A stretch of 64,000 nt of DNA, from NCBI RefSeq assembly GCF_020283565.1, contig NC_060060.1, positions 33,790,001 to 33,854,000 on the forward strand, given 5' to 3'. This DNA comes from Trifolium pratense. Its lineage: Eukaryota > Streptophyta > Magnoliopsida > Fabales > Fabaceae. Of this stretch, positions 54,594 through 64,000 are shown in pieces. Position numbers and translations under genes: made by a program. Within the stretch, counting starts at the first letter, position 1, and each line of letters opens with the position of its first letter. A model generated the notes under the pieces. The model did not search any database. It saw nothing but the letters and a program-made list of their open reading frames with translations, and had not been told where the DNA came from.

Positions 54594-54959
54594 GTGTCGA
54601 TTGATCCTAACCCTAAAATATATAATTTGTTTTTATGTAGTTCTATATATAGAGAGAGTTACATAGTTATGAATAAAATATGAGAAAGAAAAACAAGAAC
54701 ATGAGAATATTGTCCGTGTAAAAATATTTTTTTTTTTCATCGTATGTAAATAAAAAGTTCCCCACTCTTAATTTTCGTCATAACAAACAATTAAGCTAAC
54801 TATAAATCCTTGTTTGTCGGTCTAATCTTACTATGAGGCAGGTTGTTACCAGATTTTAGGATTAGAATAATCAAATCTGTTGGTAACCTACCTTAACAAT
54901 ATGCCTTCATTGCTATTGTGAAAAAGAAGGTGATCATTCATATTATCATAGAATAGAAT
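54594..54959. other. Promoter region of the F-box gene at 54960
   Basis: Contains 'CTATATATAGAGAGAG' at about 54643-54658 and the repeated block at 54807-54890. A TATA box cannot be assigned with confidence. Confidence 0.45.
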
Positions 54960-56404
54960 ATGTCTCATCACAAACTTGCAACAGATAGGATCAGTGGTTT
55001 ACCAGACGAGATTCTTTGTCACATTCTCTCTTTTATTCCCACCAAACAAGCCATTTTCACTTCCATTCTTTCTAAGAGATGGATTCATCTATGGCGCCAT
55101 GTTCCCGCACTTTACTTCATCAACAAGAAACTCAATTCTAGCCAAGACATTCATCACTTCAACCAATTCGTCAAAGCCGTTTTGCATTCGCGGGACAACT
55201 CTCTTAGTTCTCATTCCATCAACACTTTTTTCCTCGACATTCAATATGATATCTCTAAACTTCTTTATTATGATCATCCCAGCAGCATTACCAATATCAA
55301 CAATTGGGTCAACCTTGCTGTTCAAAGCAAAATTCAATATCTCCATCTTTATCTTCATGCTCGTCTTAAATGCGAAACAATACCCCCTAAATTGCCTGCT
55401 AGTATACTCAGTTGTACAACCCTTGTAGTTCTTAACCTTAGTTGGTTCTATGTGGATAAAGTTTCTCCTTTTCCTTTAAGATTTCCCTCACTCAAAACTC
55501 TAGATTTGAAAGATATGAACTTTGATAAATGTCAAGATTTTATGCTGCTTCTAGATGGATGTCCGGTTCTTGAAGATCTTCAACTATCATATATACACTT
55601 CATTCAAAGTTTTAGACACTTTGATTTTGAACAATTTGAAAATTCAAGCTTAAGAAAGTTGAAAAGAGCTCATATCACTGACTGTTATTTCCATTTTCCA
55701 GTGAAAGCACTAGCAAATGTGGAGTTTCTTCGCATAGAACTATGGAAGGTTTGTTTGATTATTATGATTATATGTGTCTTCCAATCCAATGGAATGAAAA
55801 ACAACAATGTCAATCATTTGTATTTTTAGTTTTGGGGAATTTACCTTAATTTCTAATACTTTATCTTTTTGTTTTTTATATAATGTAGGGTTATACTTAT
55901 CTCCCCGATGGTTTTCCTACATTCCATAATTTGACTCACTTGGCGGTCAACTATGATTGTAATTTAGCTGTACAAGTGCTCCAACATTGCCCTAAGCTTC
56001 GAAATCTTGAACTTTATCCGGTTCGTTGAATTTAAGAATCGTATTTAAATTTATCTTTTCTTAACATGCCTTTATGTATTGTTTCATTTTATCTATATTA
56101 TTTACAGAAGTTAAAATATGCTTGGAGGGATGAGTACATTACGAAAGATGATGAAGAGCTTGTTCCAATCTGTCTTTCATCAAGCCTTACAACTTGCACT
56201 ATTCGGGACTTTGTATCTACAACGCTAGAAAGTCTCATTATGTTAGCGACATTTATTATGAAGAAGGCAAGAGTTTTGAAAACCATGACAATCTGGAGCA
56301 ACAGAAAACGGTTCTCTGAAATAGAAAGCAAGTTATCATCATTCCCAAGGGCTTCTGCCACATGTCAGCTTTCATTTCAATTTATTAACTTATATGATAC
56401 ATAA
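54960..56404 (+). CDS. F-box/FBD/LRR protein (intact, 3 exons; second sub-lineage)
   Basis: Exons 54960-55748 (263 codons), 55889-56020 (44) and 56108-56404 (98 plus TAA), phase 0, give about 405 residues. F-box at residues ~9-45 ('[18 protein letters not shown]', '[14 protein letters not shown]'), LRRs ('[16 protein letters not shown]', '[14 protein letters not shown]', '[13 protein letters not shown]'), exon-2 LRR ('[18 protein letters not shown]') and FBD ('[19 protein letters not shown]', '[15 protein letters not shown]', 'ASATCQLSF'). The usual 'ENWADP' before the FBD is replaced by 'KDDEE'. The stop codon merges into a TAG microsatellite. Its '[20 protein letters not shown]' segment is the closest intact relative of the pseudogene at 50198. 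Confidence 0.92.
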
Positions 56405-56446
56405 GTAGTAGTAGTAGTAGTAGTAGTAGTAGCAGCAGTAGTAGTT
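56403..56446 (+). repeat. (TAG/GTA)n microsatellite at the stop codon
   Basis: About 14 triplets, begun by the family's common 'AAGTAGTAG' 3'-UTR motif (also at 17713, 25895, 33158 and 47062), suggesting expansion from an inherited seed. Confidence 0.85.
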
Positions 56447-58107
56447 TATCTATTCTGTCTTTTGTTTCATTAGCTTCGACCATGCCATTGTTGAATTTGG
56501 TGGTTTGAACTATGAGCTTTGACTTTATCTTAGTGCACAACTTATATTTAACTTACTTAGTTTGCACTTGCATGATCTTTATGATGATTTAGTTTATTGA
56601 CAAAGGTTACTTACTGCACAAGGAATCATCAGTTAATTATAAAGGGTGGCTTAGTAAGCATAGGCAGGTAGATAAGCTGCTAAAAATCTGCTACTCCACA
56701 GAAAATGCAGTAATTGCATGACTTGTTCATAAGGAGAAGCTTTGTGATTAAATTTGTGACTGCATGTTAATTTTCAGGCACAAAAAATGAACAAAGATTA
56801 TAAGATAAGATCTGAGGACATAAGAAAATTAATCGTTGATACAATGGTTGACTTACAAACAATCGCTCTTGATTGAAGAAAGAACTGGTAAATGTATTAA
56901 GGCAATGTTATACTTACATGTCCCCAATTGTCAAATTTAATGCCAATATGGATTATAATCCTACAACCTGCATGAGAAATACAAGTTACCATTAGAAGTG
57001 GACCAAAGCAGCAGTACCCCTAACTAAGAATAAAAGTATACTGATATACAACACATCAATAAACAAGCAGAATCATACTAAAAGTAGTTGCAAAATCTAT
57101 TTATTCTTTCTAAGTTATCAATGTAATAGCAACATTTTTTTAAAGATATATTTGGCCACAATACTGACCATAGCCTATTTTCTATTCTCATTCCTATCGT
57201 CATATTTCAATAGGTTTCCATTATCTAACTGAGGAAAAGATGATTAATATAAAATTTGATTCAAACTCAACTCTAAATAAAGTTTTCCTATTTTTAGTGA
57301 AATTAGGCACATGATAAATGAAAAAAGACCTTGAAACAGGAGTGAAGAACCTCAAGGCAGAGATGGTGACTGGTGCAATGGAGGTAAGCGGCGTTGGCGA
57401 TGGTTGGCTGGGGCACATCGAAATTTACCGTACTCTTTCCAATTTCACACACAAACTTCTTCACTAAACAAATCATGATACTACTTCTGCTACATTGCTA
57501 TTCTGCATGTTTTCTTGTTCTTTTTTTTTTCTTCATCTTTTGTATTTAAAACTAAAGAGTTAAAGAAATTTCAAGTTTTCTTACAAAAGAAACAAAAACA
57601 GAATAAAGTTTACAAGCAAATCCAATAAAAAACTTACAGAAGAAACTAGATTTAGAAGAAAATAAAAACACTACAAAATGTAGGGGATATATGCCTTAAT
57701 AACAATATAGGAAAAACAATCTTTGAATATATATTTATGCACATTATCAGATATACAGTGTAATTGATTTCATGTGAGATGCACACTCTCATAGCCACCA
57801 AATTTAGTGGGAACTATAATGTGCATCACACAATTTGATAGTATACCCCTCAATAGTGGAGCAAATGAATTACCATAAACAATGGAATAATCCCAACATG
57901 AAAAACCATGCTTCAGTGTGAGATTTCATAGACGAATCTACGAAATGAGCAATGCCCGCCACCAAGAGCTACCTGCAGACAGTTTTCTGACGGCTTCGTT
58001 AGGATTTAAACATTAAATTATAATCTCCCTCCTGCCTAATGATTGGAGTTATTGGCTTATAATTAAATTAAACTGATATCATCAAAAGGTAAAAAGTAGT
58101 AGCAGCA
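56447..58107. other. Spacer between the F-box cluster and the RING gene
   Basis: About 56630-56670 ('TTATAAAGGGTGG.TTAGTA') matches 28015-28040, and 56865-56995 carries the shared downstream block, so duplicated 3' flank extends some 600 bp past the gene. No coding sequence was supported. Confidence 0.5.
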
Positions 58108-59058
58108 TTAGAGTTTGATCTTACTTCTACTATGAGCACGGGCATGGAATTCAAAATAGGACCGCGTCCAATCTAGAACTGCACGAATAGGTCTAAACAA
58201 AGCAAGTTGGCTCCAGATCCAGTTAATGCTGCTTGTAAATTCCTCAAACCCAATGAACCCATGTTGCTCATTCTCATTATGGGAAAAGTAGTAACTAGCA
58301 TTACTATTATCGATCCCTTGTATCTCATGGCGGCATACGGGGCAAGTGTTGTGCATGCGAAGCCAAGGTAGAATGCAGTCAGAATGGTAGAAATGTTTGC
58401 ATGGTAACTCTCTCACTTCCACATCAACCTCAAACTCATCTTTGCATATTGGACAATTCGGGTCACTTGTCAAATGGGATTCTGTCACTTTCACCATTGG
58501 CAAGGCTTCAATGGCGGAAGGTGATGCGGGAGGTGGCCCTGGTCTGCTGTTGTTGTGAATCATCCCATCAAAGAACTCGTCTAACGAAGGAGCGTCATTG
58601 TCATTGGGTTGGGGTGCCAAGTTTTGTGGTTGTGGCGGTGGTGCAATAGGCCTTGGTGGACGAGTTGGTCTTACGAATCGGAGTGTAATCCATGCTTGTG
58701 GATTTTGATTTTGGTTTTGATCATCTTCATGTTCTGTTTCCCATTGTGGTGTTATGTTGTTTTGATCTTGTCTCCTGAGAGATGGATCAAGAATGAAAGC
58801 TAAGTTACCCATTAATTGATTAGTAGAAGGAGGAGATTCCATGTTATTGTTAGTCACATTCATGAGAAGCCTTGGCCGTGAGATATCAAGTTCATAACGC
58901 AATTGATGGAAGCAATATGGGCAAAAAGAGCCATGTGTTATAGTATTTGTTGAGGGTATTCTGACAGTACGTTGGCAATTGAGACACCAGAAATAATGGA
59001 AGGTTCTCATTCTTCTAACACCATTGACTACAACACGAGGCCGGCCTGTGAGAGACAT
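58108..59058 (-). CDS. RING-H2 E3 ubiquitin ligase with N-terminal zinc ribbon
   Basis: Intronless, 316 residues from the ATG at 59058 ('MSLTGRPRVVVNG'); the frame is open further upstream but without an ATG. Residues 25-49 form a zinc ribbon (C25, C28, C46, C49: 'FWCLNCQR', 'FCPYCFHQL'). Residues 202-242 are a RING-H2 finger ('NCPICKDEFEVDVEVRELPC', 'KHFYHSDCILPWL', 'NTCPVC') with complete C3H2C3 ligands and the proline/tryptophan positions typical of E2 contact. The middle is rich in Pro, Asn and Gln. This zinc-ribbon plus RING-H2 order fits the plant RING1-like/RDUF-type E3 ligases; the substrate is unknown. It is the second ubiquitin-related family in the window, but there is no sign of linkage to the F-box genes beyond position. 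Confidence 0.9.
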   Translation of the reverse strand: MSLTGRPRVVVNGVRRMRTFHYFWCLNCQRTVRIPSTNTITHGSFCPYCFHQLRYELDISRPRLLMNVTNNNMESPPSTNQLMGNLAFILDPSLRRQDQNNITPQWETEHEDDQNQNQNPQAWITLRFVRPTRPPRPIAPPPQPQNLAPQPNDNDAPSLDEFFDGMIHNNSRPGPPPASPSAIEALPMVKVTESHLTSDPNCPICKDEFEVDVEVRELPCKHFYHSDCILPWLRMHNTCPVCRHEIQGIDNSNASYYFSHNENEQHGFIGFEEFTSSINWIWSQLALFRPIRAVLDWTRSYFEFHARAHSRSKIKL

Positions 59059-59954
59059 ATTATGGATGAAATGAAATGGTGATATACAAGGTGGAGTGTG
59101 TTGTTGAGGAAGAAGGAAGAAAAATGTTGGAGAAAGGATTTTATATGTGGGTTTTGAGGAAGGAGAAAAAGGGTGAAAGGGATGGCTTTGGTTTTGAAGC
59201 CACAATAAGAAAGGGATTCCTTTTCATTTGTGTGTTACTATTGGTGATCTCTGCTTTGGTTTATGTCATCATGTTTTGCTTTCCTCACATAATGAGTCTC
59301 TTCTTTATAAGGCAAACAAAAGATGCTTGAATGATGATGACAAGTTACACAAACAGTGCTTTAATTTTGGTTTTCTTGAGGAAGTTGTATGGGTAATAAT
59401 ACCCAGCTTTTCTTAGTGATGTAGAAACCGTGAATGGGAAGTTTCTTCCTAATATTCGATTCCAACAATCAAAACACACGCCCCAACATATCAAACGTGT
59501 CTATAGTTTTTTTACCATCTGAGTTGTACTTACGGGACAAAACCAATTCAACTTTTTAACATTGTGATTCACAAGGACATGACACTTTATGTTTTTAAAT
59601 AAGAATAGTTAGCTTGTGTCAAAAAAAAAAAAAAAAAAGAATAGTTAGGATTCATGACTTGATAGTTACTAATTCTATCTGGTAATTGTAATTAAATTAA
59701 TCATATATTTATGGTCTAGTGCCTCTTGTGTCCCCTAAATAATCAATAACATGATATCCTCCTCTCCTTAAAAAAAATGACAAGAAACTGAAATCTATCC
59801 AACTCAATACGATTTCGTATAATATGACAAATCCAAAGAGTTAGTTAAAGGCTAGTACAAGAGCTTCCTATTTTTATTTACATAAAAATTAGAACTAAAT
59901 TCACATCTTTACATTTTGTGTAATAAGCAACACTAAAAAATATGGTATCACTGC
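59059..59954. other. Spacer between the RING gene and the DUF639 gene
   Basis: The RING-gene leader on the minus strand is rich in CTTCC-type sequence. One poly(A) micro-insertion at 59613-59637. No other feature recognised. Confidence 0.5.
59613..59637 (+). mobile_element. Poly(A) micro-insertion with 11-bp target duplication
   Basis: 'CTTGTGTC' plus about 17 A between perfect copies of 'AGAATAGTTAG' (59602-59612 and 59638-59648). Confidence 0.75.
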
Positions 59955-62900
59955 CTATTTGGACTTACCACTGCTCTGGTTTCCTTGTGACTTTGATTTG
60001 TTCTCAATTTTCTTTAAGGAAACTTCTGGTCTAGATTCTTCATTTTCAAATGGTAAAACTGTTACTGGTGCAGCAGGAACTGCATGCCACCGATCTCTTA
60101 ACATTTTCATGAATTTCTTAACCATTTCTCTCCGAAACTCAAGCTCCCGTGTAAACATATCAAAGAGAAGAAAGGAAAGAATGTACTTGAATGGAACAGT
60201 GAAGAGAATGGCTGACCAAGTTAACATCAGCACAGCAACCTCAGTTGTTATCTGACAAAGGATTAGATCAAATAAAAATCCACTTAAGAACATAATAATA
60301 TGAAGATGTTTAAATGAATGTTATATAACTAAATCTCTCATTAACCATGTGTGATATTATAATACCTGTGGATTGCCAGAAAGTAAAATTGAACGTATTT
60401 TGAGTAGCGAGACATTCACTTTCTGTGTCATATTCTCAACGTCACGCATGGCATCTTTTACAGCAATGATCTTTTGTATAGTATTTGATGGTGGCTGATC
60501 ACGTATTGTGACTCCACCAAAAAATCGTCCAAGGCGGCCTTGCTCCTTAAGACCCCTTATTGTCAGCATTCCAACAGCCGTGATCATCAGCATCACTGGA
60601 AACGTATATGACAGCAAGTTTCTGGAAAGGCAAATATACATCACCTCAAAAATCAATTAACAAGGTGCTCAGAAACAACTGGGTCCGGCATCAATTACTT
60701 GAAAATCAAAATTTTAAATATGTTCTATGAGAAATTTTGAGAAGAAAATAAACCTTGAAAATGAGAAAACTAATTACCAAAATGAATTAAGAAATAATTA
60801 AAAAAACAACCTTAGAAAAAAGTAATGTTATTTTTCAAAGGCAATCAGAGAAAAATGAGGTGTGGATTTACCTAAAAATCATTGTATAGGCAAGTCCAAG
60901 AAACCCAATAGTCAGGTGTGGTTCCTCCCAGTGCCTTAGCTTTTCAAAGTTTTTGACAGTTAAGGTGATAGGAAATATTAGCTCCTGCACAGAAACAGTA
61001 TTACTGTTTAAGACCGTATGACTTTTGGGACCCAAACAAATGAAAAAAATCAGATTAGAAATAGAATTGATCAAGGTTTTCTCATGATTTACTACCATAG
61101 CTAGCATGACCAAATGTAAATTTTCATAACTGATTTTTCACCGACTAGTTTTCCGTTATTGCATCACAAGTTAAAACTATTATTTAGTGGAAAAGAGAAT
61201 AGGAAGTCCAAATCACCAGAAAATGAGCAATATAACAAATGCATGCTTACATTACTCGTTTAGATAGTACTTTAAATGGTTCCATAATCATAGTCTAACT
61301 AACAGTTACTCAAAATCATTAGAGGAACACAAAATCAAGGAAAAATCCCAACCTTGAAAAGATCAATGTTGCTGGGTATGCCTTTCAGTGTTGCAGCATC
61401 AATGGTGGCTTGAGTCTTCTCCACAACCTGGGTCTTTTGTTTGCTTGTTTTGGCTGCTCTTTCAGTGAGTGATAGGTCAGCCACAACATGATTCTTACCT
61501 AATACTAAACCTTTTGTTGAAGTGTTCTTCCAAAAACTAGTAGAAGTGCTAGACCCCCAAGATGGAGATTTCATCCACTTCTGCAAGTAGACACTTCCAT
61601 CGATGTCAAGAACATGGTTATAGCTGTCATCTATTTCATTAGAAGGTCGATTTTCTGGCTTATTGCGCGTGTTCATAAATCCTGTAACTAGTTGACTTCC
61701 CCAATAATTAACAGCTAAAGTTTGGAGGACAATATCACCGTTTGGTGCATTCTGTAAATATGAGAACTGAACGAGCTTGGTAGGATCGTCAAGCAACTTC
61801 CGCAAATGTTGAAGGGCCTGGAGTCTAGCTATACCATTAATGGCACTGGCTGTTGCTCTTTGCTTTCCTTTACGAGCCCCGTAAACATTAGGTCCATACT
61901 CTTCAGCTCCATACTCATGCATGAACTTGTGTAAAGCAATGACTTCGCTGATCAATGCATGCCAAACATCCCTCCTCATCTCACCTCCCAAGTCGATGAA
62001 TTCCAGCACCCACCAATTCGACCTAAGTTTGAATGCAAGTAAAAATAGAAAAACAGATTATTTAAAGTTGATGAAATGCAGCAAAGAGCAACATAGAAAA
62101 GTGGAGGACAAATATTGCGGGATCTAAATACATGGTGAATGCTTGCTAAAGTAATGATTTATGTTATTCACTTATAGTTATCAGATCAAACAATAACTAA
62201 AGCCTTGATAAAAAGAAAACACTGAAAGACTAGTGGTGATACATACATAAGCAAATTTGTCGGTGTGGCAAAATGATACTAAATGAATAGATGAGGTGTC
62301 AATGCTACAGCTCAAGATTCAAATTTAATACATTATAAATTAACTAATTGGAAAATTTTGAATCAAACAATTGTGTTTACTGTCAAAGTAAGAAAATATA
62401 TGATAAACATAGTCTATCAAAATTTACTATAAACCATAATCATATCCCAACCAGAACATGAGCGCACATGGTTAGATTAGATCATCAAAATTTCTTACAA
62501 TGTATATCACAAATCTAAGACAATAAAACTTATAAAGAATGCTTGAAGAAGCTTACGCACTCTGAACCAGAAGAAATAGAAACAGCAGAGTCAAAAAGTG
62601 AAGACCCTAAAGGCCCAACTTTTGCCTTCTCTACCTGCAGTCCATCATATGTAAGATCCAATCTCATGGCTCTCTTATTTCCCAATAAGCCAGCTGCCTA
62701 GAACATGGATACAATCAATCATTATTTACAGTTGAATAACTTGCAATGGTTAATTATGAAAATATGGAATGTTCTCAAAACTCAAAAGACCACTAAAGAA
62801 CTAAATGTGCTAATTGTTAAAATCACATCATTTCAGTCATGTAATATACTTGCTCGTATACAGAATTAAATTATAAAGAGTGGTAATAGTGTGCTGTGCT

Positions 62901-64000
62901 TAGCATACAGAAATCCATTTGCCTTGTATTGCTATAGATAAAATCCCATAACCTGTGAGATACCATATATGAACATTTAATGGAATTATACCTCAAAATA
63001 GATTGCTTTATCAGTAAGAGTGAGTTTGCCAGGCCATGCCATATTATTCTCCCATTTCAGAACAGGCTGCTTATTGTTGGAACCAATGCATAAGATTTTC
63101 TCCGCATCAATTTGAGGAAACTCTGGAATCTGATATGACCTATGTTCTCGACGTACTCTACAGTAATATCAGTACAAATTCAGCAGGAAAATCTATAGAA
63201 CCAGAGACAGACTGGTTAGGTATTCTGAAAGCATTCCAGCACAATCAAATGATGAGCATAACTTCAGAACATGTTCTCATGACAAAATTTTAATCCCCTT
63301 GTCATGTAAAATAGTAAAAGGAATAATTCTTTCAAAAACTAAGGCCTGTTTACTTTCGGAAAACATTTTCTATTTTCACTTTCTAAAAGTTAAGTTTATT
63401 TTAAATTGCTAACAAGGAGATGAAAAACTAATGTAATAAACAATTGTGATAGAGAGAACATGGAAAACAATCTAGAAAGAATGCATTTTCAGGAAATGAA
63501 AATAATGTTGACATTTTCGAAAAAATTTCTGATCTATTTTCCAAAATTGCAACAGAAAATTATGTGAAAAATGTTGGATCTATATTCTCTTATGTGTATT
63601 TTAGTTGAAGTGAAAATGAAAACAGAAATATGGGAGGAATACGGCCCTAACTATCCAGATAAAGTGGGAACACCTAGCAAACTAGAAGCATTTGAAACTG
63701 GCAAATCATCATACACCATTAATATATCTTTAACTTAGGGATCGGAAACACATGTTGCTTGGATGTTTTCTCCTATAGCCATTATAATATCATCAACAAA
63801 AAGATAATCATTATTAGAAACTCACTTGACAAACTCATGAATGTAAGCTAGCCACGTGCCCATAGAAATGCCCTTTTGATCACCAGCAAGAGCCTTAAAA
63901 AGATTGTGCACTGTGGGGCGGTCAACCACACCAGAGACTGCAGGAGCAATACGAACAAAAGCCTCCTCGGTGACCAGTTTACTCTGCAAAGTTCCCAAAC
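59955..64000 (-). CDS. DUF639 family membrane protein, N-terminal part beyond the right edge
   Basis: Seven exons seen on the minus strand: 63826 to the edge, 62992-63157, 62561-62697, 61353-62022, 60872-60984, 60366-60621 and 59955-60251. Phases agree across all junctions (about 600 residues). Recognised by 'VTEEAFVRIAPAVSG', 'DRPTVHNLFKALAGDQKGIS', 'VLKWENNMAWPGKLTLTDKA', 'YFE', 'LGNKRAMRLDLTYDGL', 'WWVLEFIDLGGEMRRDVWHA' and the C-terminal hydrophobic spans 'PHLTIGFLGLAYTMIF', 'LLSYTFPVMLMITAVGMLTI' and 'VAVLMLTWSAILFTVPFKYI'. The family is plant-specific, has several C-terminal membrane segments and has no assigned biochemical role that I know. The donor of exon 62561-62697 must be 'gtgcgt' to keep phase; the 'gtaagc' four bases later would break it. 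The gene appears intact. Confidence 0.85.

Noticed and set aside
54447..54683. Short plus-strand frame with 'GPGRTGPA'
   Set aside because: A GC-rich motif array of the element at 53703-54593, with no family resemblance.
57221..57418. 65-codon minus-strand frame between the F-box cluster and the RING gene
   Set aside because: No domain, no neighbouring exon-like sequence, composition similar to the surrounding spacer.
59059..59205. 49-residue upstream extension of the RING-H2 protein
   Set aside because: It would need a non-ATG start; the first ATG (59058) precedes the conserved zinc ribbon by a usual distance.

Overview
The window looks like a gene-poor, repeat-rich stretch of a flowering-plant nuclear genome. 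It has AT-rich spacers, GT..AG introns, many miniature transposons, and a tandem family of F-box/FBD genes of the kind expanded in legumes. I infer a legume, probably Medicago or a close relative, from the F-box/FBD cluster and the MITE and SINE types; no marker settles the species. Exon borders were read by eye from splice signals, reading phase and comparison among the copies. No database search was run.

Layout. The left edge (1-1621, minus) is the 5' part of a FAR1-related/Mutator-type transposase gene. From 3.7 to 56.4 kb there are at least twelve F-box/FBD loci, all on the plus strand. Six are intact three-exon genes: 3726-5339, 16127-17701, 26367-27772, 31057-33149, 45641-47062 and 54960-56404. 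One (11152-12650) has a stop codon in exon 3 that an alternative splice site could remove. One (7288) has a good first exon but ambiguous 3' exons. The rest are relics (8397-9618, 25597-25899, about 29515-29689, and the rearranged 50198-52756). Two sub-lineages are visible. The left one carries 'TKEAV/TKQSV' F-boxes and 'ENWVEPE' third exons. The other (26.4, 45.6, 50.2 and 55.0 kb) carries 'PTKQA/PTKQS' F-boxes and, in most copies, 'ENWADP'-type third exons.

Unrelated single genes interrupt or flank the cluster: an MPB2C-like microtubule-associated coiled-coil protein (20299-24081, minus), an intronless ELO-type fatty-acid elongase (36647-37456), a shortened LRR receptor-like protein (39979-42877, minus), a zinc-ribbon/RING-H2 E3 ligase (58108-59058, minus) and a DUF639 membrane protein that runs off the right edge (59955-64000, minus).

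Mobile DNA fills most of the rest. Several elements can be delimited to the base by terminal inverted repeats plus target-site duplications (TSDs): Mutator-like elements at 24398-24703, 38971-39413, 43885-45556 and 48797-49981, a hAT-like element at 35086-35643 and a SINE at 30461-30630. A 5'-truncated LINE lies at 13.7-15.5 kb.

The most unusual observations are: (i) a near-perfect inverted repeat of two ~500-nt arms with a ~27-nt loop (50993-52020), built from an F-box/LRR gene fragment inside an FBD pseudogene, a candidate hairpin-RNA locus; (ii) nine tiny insertions of about 13-30 nt, each little more than a poly(A/T) tract, flanked by 7-18 bp duplications; (iii) a recent mosaic exchange between the loci at 7.3-9.6 kb and 31.1-33.1 kb; (iv) several transposons filled with element-specific short palindromic motif arrays; and (v) a stop codon at 12336 that doubles as a possible splice acceptor.
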